Positions 1-5,100 of a stretch of 5,100 nt of DNA are shown here, piece by piece. The stretch is taken from assembly GCA_016234205.1 (NCBI GenBank), contig JACRGN010000232.1:1-5100 (forward strand), given 5' to 3'. The translations under genes and the position numbers were made by a program. Each line of letters opens with the position of its first letter. The stretch's first letter is position 1. The notes beneath the pieces were generated by a model. The model worked only from the letters and a program-made list of their open reading frames with translations. It was not told the origin of the DNA and made no database searches. The stretch is from Nitrospinota bacterium (GTDB lineage Bacteria > Nitrospinota > Nitrospinia > UBA9942).

Positions 1-819
1 GGAGGTAACCACATTAATCTTATACCCGAGATGCCCCATCAAACCCATTGTCCAGATAATGCTCAATATCATTATGGCTGTGGGGATGAGGACACCCCTG
101 AGCCTTCTGAAAGATATGGAGAAACCTGTTAGGATGAGAAGAAGGGCAAAGGGCATTAAACGATTCATGTCATGCTGAATTCCACGGTCAATCTCGTAAT
201 CTCCAATAGGGTCGCCTGTAAAATAGAACTTTTCAGGTCCTTCAAACCTCTTTGCCAATGAGTAAAGGTCTTCAACAAGCTTATCCTTTTCCTTTCCATT
301 TATTTTCTCCATACTCGCAATTATCATAGTCAGGGTTTCATCCTTAGAGACAAGCCGCCCATAAAACATATCATTCCCCTGAACATCTTTCCTCAACTGC
401 TCTGTTTCTTGCTCTGTCTGTGGGACATCCTTCATAAAAACCCCCACCTCCAGTCCCCAATCACGTCCCTTTATATTATTGGCAGTTGCAATGCTTATCA
501 CCTCATCCTCTATTATCCCATTCAGGTGTTTTATCTCATAAGATAAATCTTTTACCTTTTGCAGTGTGGAGGGATTGTATATTGTCGGCGTCCTCTCGAT
601 TCCTATGAACAATAAATACTTTGTTCCAAAGACCTCTTGAAAATATCTCTTAGTCTGCACAAGAGGGTCCTTTGCAGGCAGGTCGTCGCCAAACTCGCTG
701 GCAACCTCAAGCTTGCTTATCCCGTAGGCAAAAAATATAGTTAGGACGATTGTTATAGAAATAATTATTTTTGGATACCTCATTACAATAGCTGAGAAAA
801 AATTACTCACTGTCTTCAT
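1..819 (-). CDS. RND/MMPL-family exporter, N-terminal part (cut by window edge)
   Basis: Reading from an ATG at 819 down to base 1 gives 273 codons with no stop, so the gene continues beyond the window. The protein starts MKTVSNFFSA, has a membrane segment at about residues 18-36, then a large extracytoplasmic loop (about 37-220), then two closely spaced membrane segments at about 221-237 and 243-262. This is the N-terminal third of a permease of the RND superfamily, in the MMPL / hydrophobe exporter (HAE3-like) branch. The segment after the first helix, EFGDDLPAKDPLVQ (42-55) followed by a conserved FG (64-65), is typical of these proteins, which usually run to about 750-900 residues and export lipids, hopanoids or other hydrophobic compounds using the proton gradient. 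The substrate cannot be read from this part. An ATG at 824 is followed at once by a stop, so 819 is the start. It lies 79 nt behind the TetR-family gene on the same strand, and an operator lies in that gap. Confidence 0.88.
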   Translation of the reverse strand, partial: MKTVSNFFSAIVMRYPKIIISITIVLTIFFAYGISKLEVASEFGDDLPAKDPLVQTKRYFQEVFGTKYLLFIGIERTPTIYNPSTLQKVKDLSYEIKHLNGIIEDEVISIATANNIKGRDWGLEVGVFMKDVPQTEQETEQLRKDVQGNDMFYGRLVSKDETLTMIIASMEKINGKEKDKLVEDLYSLAKRFEGPEKFYFTGDPIGDYEIDRGIQHDMNRLMPFALLLILTGFSISFRRLRGVLIPTAIMILSIIWTMGLMGHLGYKINVVTS

Positions 820-825
820 TTCATA

Positions 826-833
826 CCCTCCTT
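826..833 (-). promoter_or_regulatory. Ribosome binding site of the RND exporter gene
   Basis: On the minus strand, AAGGAGGG lies 6 nt before the ATG at 819. This is a near-perfect Shine-Dalgarno sequence and fixes the start. The strength suggests high translation once repression is lifted. Confidence 0.8.
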
Positions 834-840
834 TATCTAA

Positions 841-854
841 ACTGACCAGTCAGT
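841..854. promoter_or_regulatory. TetR-type operator 1, in front of the RND exporter gene
   Basis: ACTGACCAGTCAGT is a perfect inverted repeat: 6-bp arms ACTGAC/GTCAGT around a CA centre. A nearly identical sequence occurs in front of the tetR-like gene (1504-1517). Size and symmetry suit TetR-family dimers. It lies between the probable -10 box and the ribosome site of the exporter gene, where bound repressor would block transcription. Binding by the neighbouring regulator is inferred, not shown. Confidence 0.75.
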
Positions 855-880
855 ATGTTTTATGGTATAAAAAAAGTAAA
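852..880 (-). promoter_or_regulatory. Probable promoter of the RND exporter gene
   Basis: On the minus strand a TTTACT -35 box (875-880) and a CATACT -10 box (852-857) are separated by 17 nt. Each matches four of six consensus positions, so the promoter is weak on paper. The -10 box overlaps the end of operator 1, as expected for a repressed promoter. There is no convincing terminator between the tetR-like stop and this point, so read-through from the repressor gene is also possible. Confidence 0.4.
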
Positions 881-898
881 GTTTTAACCCCCTTTTCT

Positions 899-1492
899 TT
901 ATTTTGCAATCCCTTCAAAAAATGCAGATATTGCCGTATGCCAGATTTTTTTTACATTTAGAGTCTTATCAATGGAATAGGCGATAATAATTCCATCAAA
1001 TATAGCTAATAAGGCAATGGATAATTCCTTAACATTAACATCGGGTTTAATTTCCCCCTTCTTGATTCCCGATTTTATCAGATTTGAAACTGTCTCCTGC
1101 CATATCTTATGCACCTCATACTGTGATCTTTTCACTTGCTCATTTTCATCAGTCAATGCCCAGAATTCAAAGGACATTTTACATTGCTCCGGCTCATTTA
1201 TCAGCGATTCAAGAATCTTATCCCCTGTCTTTAATGCAAGCTCCTTGATTGACATATTTTGATCTGCAAAATGACTTAGAATTTGAAGGTGTTCATCACA
1301 CTGCTGCCTGCACATAGCAGTTAGAATCTCATCCTTGCTTTTGAAATACCAGTAGAGCGCACCTTTGCTTAACCCTGCCTCTGATGCAATGTCGTCCATT
1401 GTTGTCTGGTGATAGCCCTGTCGGGATATGCATCTGATTGCAGACTCCAATATCTGTTGTCTTCTTATTTCCCCTGTTTCTCTCTTCGCCAT
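899..1492 (-). CDS. TetR/AcrR-family transcriptional repressor
   Basis: This 197-residue protein has the normal length and layout of the family. The N-terminal TetR DNA-binding domain (about 8-58) contains the helix-turn-helix TTMDDIASEAGLSKGALYWYF (30-50), the most conserved part of the family, followed by KSKDEIL. The remaining helices (about 60-195) form the ligand-binding and dimerisation domain and resemble the BetI/AcrR-type C-terminal domain, with a hydrophobic stretch LSIALLAIFDGIIIAYSID (157-175). The start at 1492 has GGAG 5 nt upstream. Matching inverted repeats lie at its own promoter (1504-1517) and before the next gene, an RND exporter on the same strand. It is therefore probably an autorepressor that also controls the exporter and is released by a hydrophobic ligand. 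The ligand is unknown. The protein has four cysteines (21, 61, 65, 104), two of them in CRQQC; whether these matter is unknown. Confidence 0.93.
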   Translation of the reverse strand: MAKRETGEIRRQQILESAIRCISRQGYHQTTMDDIASEAGLSKGALYWYFKSKDEILTAMCRQQCDEHLQILSHFADQNMSIKELALKTGDKILESLINEPEQCKMSFEFWALTDENEQVKRSQYEVHKIWQETVSNLIKSGIKKGEIKPDVNVKELSIALLAIFDGIIIAYSIDKTLNVKKIWHTAISAFFEGIAK

Positions 1493-1503
1493 ATAAACTC
1501 CAA

Positions 1504-1517
1504 ACTAACTGGTCAGT
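1504..1517. promoter_or_regulatory. TetR-type operator 2, at the promoter of the tetR-like gene
   Basis: ACTAACTGGTCAGT reads, on the other strand, ACTGACCAGTTAGT, which differs from operator 1 at a single base (C to T) over 14 bp. Its arms are an inverted repeat with one mismatch. It begins 5 nt downstream of the -10 box of the tetR-like gene, covering the expected transcription start, which points to autorepression. It also lies 110 nt upstream of the divergent cytochrome gene, probably too far to control that gene directly. Confidence 0.75.
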
Positions 1518-1521
1518 ATAT

Positions 1522-1549
1522 AGTATAAAACAAAAATACTTCTTGTCAA
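1522..1549 (-). promoter_or_regulatory. Promoter of the tetR-like gene
   Basis: On the minus strand a perfect TTGACA -35 box (1544-1549) is followed after 16 nt by TATACT (1522-1527), five of six matches to the -10 consensus. Transcription should start inside operator 2, giving a leader of about 22 nt that contains the GGAG ribosome site at 1498-1501. This is the strongest sigma-70-type promoter in the window. Confidence 0.75.
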
Positions 1550-1594
1550 GCCTTTTTTTAGGTTAGAATAAAGCACTTGAAGTTGGTTGTTACT

Positions 1595-1600
1595 TATAGT
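1595..1600 (+). promoter_or_regulatory. Possible -10 box for the cytochrome gene
   Basis: TATAGT matches five of six -10 positions and would start transcription about 20 nt before the cytochrome ATG. No acceptable -35 box lies 16-18 nt upstream, so if used it would need an activator or another sigma factor. This is the best plus-strand candidate in the 135-nt gap, and it is weak. Confidence 0.25.
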
Positions 1601-1614
1601 TTGTTATGAATAAA

Positions 1615-1623
1615 AAGGAGGTG
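1615..1623 (+). promoter_or_regulatory. Ribosome binding site of the cytochrome gene
   Basis: AAGGAGGTG lies 4 nt before the ATG at 1628 (GGAGG core 6 nt away). It is almost fully complementary to the 16S rRNA tail and settles the start codon, which opens a signal peptide. Confidence 0.8.
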
Positions 1624-1627
1624 TATC

Positions 1628-2812
1628 ATGCTGTATTTCATTTTTAGAATCATGTTTTTTGTTTTATTGAATGTAGCTATTCTGTATCAATTAGCAGTGG
1701 CAGATGAAGCAGAATGCAAAGAATGCCATCAAGATGTTTATGCTGAAATATCGACTTATGCATTCAAGCACTATGATAATCTGATCAATGAATGTAAGGG
1801 ATGTCATTTCTCTGTCAGGGGCGGTGGATATAAAAAAGAGGATAAATGGGAAAGTGTCTCTCTTGCCGATTATGGAAGGGAGCATCTGGCACTCCTGAAA
1901 AATCTATCAATGGACAGCACATATCAGATTAAGGTTAATCTGATGGATAAAAGGGGGAGGGAAAAGGAATCTGACACACTCTCCTTTATTCCAAATACAA
2001 TCTCAGAATTCTTGACAGACGATGAAATCCCACCTGTTATAAGCATGGTGGAGGTAAAACAGGTGGGGCATACGGCAATATCTGCAAGTGCAGAGATAAG
2101 ATTTGAGACAGATGAATTTTCAGATTCAACGGTGGAATACGGAACTACAGAAGATTATGGGAAGTCCGTATATAGTGGTCTTCCTAATAAAAGGCATGCT
2201 GTAAGTCTTAATGGTCTTGACCATAAAAAGGTTTACCACTACAGGGTCATATCAAGTGATTTATTTGGAAATAGGAGAGTTTCAAAGGATAACACCTTTG
2301 ATACAACAAAGGCATTTAGTCATATTTCCGGAGAAGAAAAGCAAAAGGAAGATGATAATGCCAAACCGGATTTTCAAACAATAAGGATATTAAAGCTTAA
2401 ACCGAAAGAAGATAAATTAAAGGAGAGTTTAAAGGATGCTGTAAAGAGAGCGGCTATGGATGATATTGTGGCTGTTTACTTTACTGCATCCACTGAGACT
2501 GCCTCTGTCGTTGAGTATATGAAGAAGGGGGGTGAAAGCAATTATGAAAAGAAGAAACATGGCGAAGGAGGTTTAAAGAGTTTGCTGGAGACAGGAATTA
2601 ATACATGCGTGGAGAGATGTCACGACCGCAGGGTAGCGCATCCTGTTAATGTGGCAGTTGGAAGAAATATGAGAGCACCGGATGAGTTGCCAGTTGTGGA
2701 TGGGAAAATTATTATCTGTGCAACCTGTCATCTGCCTCACGGCAGTAAATTAAGGCATCTGGCGCGTATGGATTTTAACAAACTATGTGTTCTATGCCAC
2801 ACAGATAGATAA
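1628..2812 (+). CDS. Exported multihaem cytochrome c with fibronectin-III-like segments
   Basis: This 394-residue protein starts with a signal peptide (hydrophobic 3-21, probable cleavage after AVA at 23-25), so it acts in the periplasm or on the cell surface. Covalent haem sites are CKECH (30-34), CKGCH (56-60), CATCH (364-368) and CVLCH (387-391). A fifth, CVERCH (327-332), has three residues between the cysteines. The C-terminal part (about 325-394), with HPV (338-340), LPVVDGKI and CATCHLPHG, fits the doubled-CXXCH cytochrome domain. Between the haem clusters, residues about 135-227 look like a fibronectin type III / purple-acid-phosphatase N-terminal domain (PPVIS, VEYGTTEDYG, YHYRVISSD). 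Segments 78-122 and about 276-320 resemble the second and first halves of such a domain. The role is probably electron transfer in a respiratory chain or to an extracellular partner; the specific partner is unknown. The gene is followed after 12 nt by an octanoyltransferase gene and diverges from the tetR-like gene. Confidence 0.9.
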   Translation: MLYFIFRIMFFVLLNVAILYQLAVADEAECKECHQDVYAEISTYAFKHYDNLINECKGCHFSVRGGGYKKEDKWESVSLADYGREHLALLKNLSMDSTYQIKVNLMDKRGREKESDTLSFIPNTISEFLTDDEIPPVISMVEVKQVGHTAISASAEIRFETDEFSDSTVEYGTTEDYGKSVYSGLPNKRHAVSLNGLDHKKVYHYRVISSDLFGNRRVSKDNTFDTTKAFSHISGEEKQKEDDNAKPDFQTIRILKLKPKEDKLKESLKDAVKRAAMDDIVAVYFTASTETASVVEYMKKGGESNYEKKKHGEGGLKSLLETGINTCVERCHDRRVAHPVNVAVGRNMRAPDELPVVDGKIIICATCHLPHGSKLRHLARMDFNKLCVLCHTDR

Positions 2813-2824
2813 ATAGGGCTTAAC

Positions 2825-3652
2825 ATGCATATCTGTCGATTGATAAGGGATGGTTTTAATGATGGTTTTTACAATATGGCAGTGGATGAAGCTGTTGCCG
2901 ATGCAGTAGAAAAGGGAGCCTCACCGTCAACTTTGAGGCTCTATGGCTGGAAATCTCCCACACTTTCTATCGGTTATTCACAGAGGACAGATAAAAAAAT
3001 TGATACTGGATATTGCAGGAAAAATAAAATAGATATTGTCTTAAGACCTACAGGTGGTAGGGCTGTCCTTCATGATAAAGAAGTTACATATAGCCTTGCG
3101 TCTCCAAAAAATAATCCACTCTTTCCTGATAATATCTCAGGGACATACAGAGTTATAGGCGAAGCCCTATCAAAGGGTCTATCCTTTCTTGGAATTGATG
3201 CAAATTCAAATTCGGCATTCCGCATTCCGCATTCCGAATTCCGAAATCCTTCCTGTTTTGCTACTACCTCTCAATATGAAATTACAGTTGATGGAAAAAA
3301 ACTGATTGGCAGCGCCCAGAGGAGATTTGAAAACTCATTTCTCCAGCACGGCTCAATACCTTTAGAGAATCACCATGATAAGCTTGCCCTATGTCTGGGT
3401 TTTAAAGAAGGGCATAAAAGCAAGAAATTTGTAAAGTTACTGAAAGAAAAGTCAATTGCCCTTAATGAGTTAAATGGGAGGGTATTTTCCTATGATGAAG
3501 TAATAGATGCCTTTATAAAGGGTTTTGAAGATGTATTTAAACCTGTCCCTGAAGATAGTAATCAGGGAATACAATTTAAAATATCCCCTCTTACAGAATA
3601 TGAATTAAAACTGGCAAAGAAACTTTATGAAAGGAAAATTACTTCTCCATGA
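2825..3652 (+). CDS. lipM: LipM-type octanoyltransferase (BPL/LPL family)
   Basis: This 275-residue protein belongs to the biotin/lipoate ligase family. Visible motifs are NMAVDEA (17-23), RPTGGRAVLHDKEVTYS (74-90, substrate pocket), PSCF (142-145), YEITVDGKKLIGSAQRR (151-167) and LQHGSIPL (173-180). In LipM enzymes a cysteine in the CF motif (here C144) carries the octanoyl intermediate, and a lysine of the GKK motif (158-159) helps bind the acyl group. The enzyme would move octanoate from acyl carrier protein to a lipoyl domain or GcvH in the cytoplasm, the first step of lipoate synthesis. The length matches LipM, and the C-terminal accessory domain of classical LplA ligases is absent, but a lipoate ligase cannot be excluded. 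The segment before C144 (129-141, including FRIPHSEFR) is encoded by a 7-bp tandem repeat. Only a weak AGGG precedes the ATG, so translation probably relies partly on coupling to the cytochrome gene 12 nt upstream. Confidence 0.88.
   Translation: MHICRLIRDGFNDGFYNMAVDEAVADAVEKGASPSTLRLYGWKSPTLSIGYSQRTDKKIDTGYCRKNKIDIVLRPTGGRAVLHDKEVTYSLASPKNNPLFPDNISGTYRVIGEALSKGLSFLGIDANSNSAFRIPHSEFRNPSCFATTSQYEITVDGKKLIGSAQRRFENSFLQHGSIPLENHHDKLALCLGFKEGHKSKKFVKLLKEKSIALNELNGRVFSYDEVIDAFIKGFEDVFKPVPEDSNQGIQFKISPLTEYELKLAKKLYERKITSP
3215..3249 (+). repeat. GCATTCC heptamer tandem repeat inside lipM
   Basis: There are five 7-bp units: three exact GCATTCC copies (3215-3235), then GAATTCC and GAAATCC. Read in frame they give AFRIPHSEFRNP, in the linker just before the catalytic cysteine of the octanoyltransferase. 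Because the unit length is not a multiple of three, every reading frame is used in turn and the peptide period is seven residues. I recall similar GCATTCC-type arrays scattered through some environmental bacterial genomes, but I cannot search for copies here. Confidence 0.85.
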
Positions 3653-3663
3653 AGTGTTTTTTT
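3635..3663 (+). terminator. Probable intrinsic terminator at the lipM/thiDN convergent junction
   Basis: The stem ACTTC/GAAGT (3641-3645 with 3651-3655) has a TCCAT loop, can be extended by a T-G pair, and is followed by seven T (3657-3663). Upstream AAAA (3635-3638) could pair with part of the T tract. It suits termination of the cytochrome-lipM transcript. On the minus strand the same stem is followed by AATTTT, so it may also weakly end thiDN transcripts. The stem is short, and both stop codons lie within the hairpin. Confidence 0.55.
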
Positions 3664-4982
3664 ATTGAAATTACCTTTTTGCAAAGACCCTCTGGGTTTT
3701 CTGCAATTACTCTTACCATCGGCTCTTTCCCAATATCGCCAAGGTCATAGATTATGTCGGGGACAAAGCCTGATTCTTTGATAACCTTCTCTACTCCCCA
3801 TTGGAGAGATGAACCCTCCTTTAATTTTGATTCTTCTGGCTCATCACTTCTATTAAAGGAAGCGATTTTAAAATTTAATTTCTGGCAGGCTTTAATTATT
3901 TCAATGGAGTATTTTATATTCATTACTGCCCTCTTTGTAGTGTCAAATTTTATTGTGGTCAGGACAATACTTGCTATATGTCTTGATACTCCAAAGTTGG
4001 GTCTTGATACAGTAATTATGTCATCTCCATATTTAATAATCCTGCCGGGGATTGCCATTACATCCTCAAATCCCTTTGCATCAGAGAGGGCAACTGCCAT
4101 ATTTGATTGAACCTCAGGAATCAATATCCCTATCTTTGCCTCTTTTAATTTTTCTATTGCAATCTCTATATCCTGCAATAACCGATATTTTTCTGCATCT
4201 CTGTAAAGTGAAGCAATAGGATTTGTCGGTCCCCTGCCTTTTCCAATCTCAATAGAATTTTTTATAGCCTCTGTTATAAAATCCTTTGCATTTTTCACTG
4301 CATCGTGCAATTTATAACCCTTTGCCAGTTCTGAGGCAATGGCTGCTGAATATGTGCATCCAGTCCCATGGGTGTTTTTTGTATCTATCCTATCGGATTC
4401 AAATATAAAAAACTCTCCACCTGTATAAAGTATATCCACCGCTTTCCCCCTTAAATGCCCGCCTTTTACAAGAACATCTGCCCCAACTCTTTTCTTTATT
4501 TTCTTACCAGCCTTCTTCATATCTTCTATACCCTTTATTTTTATGCCTGAAAGAAATTCTGCCTCAGGTATATTTGGTGTAATAAGGGTTGATAAGGGAA
4601 GGAGTTTTTCAATAAGGGTATTTCTTGCATCGGGTCTTAAAAGAGCATCGCCGCTCTTTGCATACATAACAGGGTCAATGACAAGGTTTGGTATTTTATA
4701 TTTTTTAACCTTTGATGCAACTGCTTCAATTATTGCAGAACTGCTCAACATCCCCGTCTTGACAGCATCAACGCCAATATCACTTACAACCGAGTCTATC
4801 TGGAGTGCTACGAATTCAGGGGGGAGGTCATGGATACTTTGAACACCTATAGTATTCTGGGCAGTAATGGATGTGATAGCTGACATACCATAGACACCGA
4901 GGGCTGAGAAGGTCTTTAAGTCTGCCTGTATCCCAGCCCCTCCGCCCGAATCAGAGCCAGCAATAGTAAGAACCTTTTTCAT
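3639..4982 (-). CDS. thiDN: Bifunctional ThiD-ThiN: HMP/HMP-P kinase fused to thiamine-phosphate synthase
   Basis: This 447-residue cytoplasmic protein joins two thiamine-pathway enzymes. Residues 1 to about 260 are ThiD, a ribokinase-fold kinase that phosphorylates hydroxymethylpyrimidine to HMP-P and HMP-PP. Visible motifs are IAGSDSGGGAGIQADLKTF (7-25), VKTGML (74-79), VIDPVM (101-106) and the anion-hole motif HGTGCTYSAAIA (205-216). Residues about 268-440 are ThiN, the non-ThiE thiamine-phosphate synthase that joins HMP-PP to the thiazole phosphate. Its marks are IPGRI (311-315), RPNFGVSRHIA (327-337), RAVMNIKYS (351-359) and DIGKEPMVRV (416-425). R314 and H335 are the best candidates for the catalytic Arg/His pair of the family. 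The ThiD-ThiN fusion is known from archaea and various bacteria. No good Shine-Dalgarno sequence precedes the ATG at 4982, but MKKVLTIAGSDSGGG is the normal ThiD start. The 3' end overlaps lipM by 14 bp on the opposite strand. Confidence 0.95.
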   Translation of the reverse strand: MKKVLTIAGSDSGGGAGIQADLKTFSALGVYGMSAITSITAQNTIGVQSIHDLPPEFVALQIDSVVSDIGVDAVKTGMLSSSAIIEAVASKVKKYKIPNLVIDPVMYAKSGDALLRPDARNTLIEKLLPLSTLITPNIPEAEFLSGIKIKGIEDMKKAGKKIKKRVGADVLVKGGHLRGKAVDILYTGGEFFIFESDRIDTKNTHGTGCTYSAAIASELAKGYKLHDAVKNAKDFITEAIKNSIEIGKGRGPTNPIASLYRDAEKYRLLQDIEIAIEKLKEAKIGILIPEVQSNMAVALSDAKGFEDVMAIPGRIIKYGDDIITVSRPNFGVSRHIASIVLTTIKFDTTKRAVMNIKYSIEIIKACQKLNFKIASFNRSDEPEESKLKEGSSLQWGVEKVIKESGFVPDIIYDLGDIGKEPMVRVIAENPEGLCKKVISIKKHFMEK

Positions 4983-5027
4983 GGGGAATTTTCCCAGATA
5001 TGAGCAGTCAGTTTATGGCTGTGAAAG

Positions 5028-5056
5028 TTCATATTTAACAAGCAAGAGTCTGTCAA
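5028..5056 (-). promoter_or_regulatory. Probable thiDN promoter
   Basis: On the minus strand a perfect TTGACA -35 box (5051-5056) is followed after 17 nt by TATGAA (5028-5033), four of six matches to the -10 consensus. Transcription would start near 5021, giving a leader of about 40 nt, too short for a TPP riboswitch. Confidence 0.55.
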
Positions 5057-5061
5057 GAGTC
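5043..5061 (+). repeat. Direct repeat CAAGAGTC x2 over the thiDN -35 box
   Basis: CAAGAGTC occurs at 5043-5050 and again at 5054-5061, 11 bp apart (about one helical turn), straddling the -35 element. This could be a binding site for a regulator or chance. No regulator is known for it. Confidence 0.4.
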
Positions 5062-5100
5062 AGATGTCGAGAAACATTGAGATTTCTATTCCGATAACCA

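Larger units (their letters stand above)
4983..5100. other. Region upstream of thiDN, no gene seen
   Basis: Apart from the promoter and direct repeat, this stretch holds a small inverted repeat GGGAA-TT-TTCCC (4984-4995) directly in front of the thiDN start, overlapping the place where a ribosome site should be. I find none of the conserved TPP-riboswitch elements (CUGAGA, ACCUGAUCUGG-type segments) on the minus strand within the window. No convincing coding sequence is seen. Confidence 0.5.

Noticed and set aside
1017..1262. Plus-strand reading frame of 81 codons inside the tetR-like gene
   Set aside because: It is antisense to a clear TetR-family protein, has no recognisable domain and no ribosome site.
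1543..1569. TTGTCA...TAGAAT as a plus-strand promoter for the cytochrome gene
   Set aside because: The spacer is only 15 nt and the -35 is the reverse of the strong tetR-like -35, so the match is explained by that symmetric CTTGTCAAG sequence.
1561..1574. GG-N10-GC spacing upstream of the cytochrome gene, as in sigma-54 promoters
   Set aside because: Beyond the two dinucleotides it lacks the TGGCAC and TTGC context, and no activator site is evident; probably chance.
1691..1885. Minus-strand reading frame of 64 codons inside the cytochrome gene
   Set aside because: It is antisense to the haem-binding region of the cytochrome and shows no family features of its own.
3215..3249. The heptamer array as a CRISPR or attachment site
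   Set aside because: Units are 7 bp with no spacers and it lies inside an intact coding sequence; no recombinase or cas gene is nearby.
3754..4110. Plus-strand reading frame of 118 codons with hydrophobic stretches
   Set aside because: It is antisense to the ThiN domain; the hydrophobic look comes from the reverse complement of charged codons. No ribosome site.
4543..4842. Plus-strand reading frame of 99 codons
   Set aside because: It is antisense to conserved ThiD motifs and has no independent support.
4999..5012. TATGAGCAGTCAGT in the thiDN leader, 11 of 14 matches to the TetR-type operator
   Set aside because: Only one arm is well kept and symmetry is poor. By a rough random-sequence estimate a match this good is not unlikely somewhere in 5 kb, so it is not evidence of a third operator.

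Overview
The window is about 5.1 kb of roughly 40% GC bacterial chromosome (GC judged by eye). It looks like an anaerobic or respiratory Gram-negative lineage: there is an exported multihaem c-type cytochrome with fibronectin-III-like segments, a ThiD-ThiN fusion, and a 7-bp GCATTCC tandem repeat of a kind I associate with Nitrospirota, Planctomycetota and deltaproteobacterial-type genomes. This placement is an inference; no rRNA or marker gene is present.

Layout: (1) 1-819, minus strand: N-terminal third of an RND/MMPL-type exporter, cut by the window edge. (2) 820-898: short gap with a near-consensus ribosome site, a perfect 14-bp inverted repeat and a probable promoter. (3) 899-1492, minus strand: a TetR/AcrR-family repressor. 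(4) 1493-1627: divergent intergenic region with a second copy of the same operator directly downstream of a strong promoter for the repressor gene. (5) 1628-2812, plus strand: an exported cytochrome c with four CxxCH motifs and one CxxxCH motif. (6) 2825-3652, plus strand: a LipM-type octanoyltransferase, 12 nt behind the cytochrome gene, whose linker before the catalytic cysteine is written in heptamer repeats. (7) 3639-4982, minus strand: a bifunctional ThiD-ThiN thiamine-biosynthesis protein that overlaps the lipM-like gene tail to tail by 14 bp, with a hairpin plus T7 tract spanning the junction. (8) 4983-5100: the leader of thiDN, with a promoter but no visible TPP riboswitch.

The genes form three units. 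The repressor and exporter make a self-contained regulated efflux module: matching operators sit on both promoters, so an exporter substrate probably relieves repression of both genes. The cytochrome and octanoyltransferase genes are probably co-transcribed, though no biochemical link is evident. thiDN is a separate housekeeping gene. I see no CRISPR array, tRNA, rRNA, insertion sequence or defence system. The least ordinary items are the cytochrome architecture, the repeat-derived segment in the octanoyltransferase, and the terminator embedded in two overlapping coding ends.
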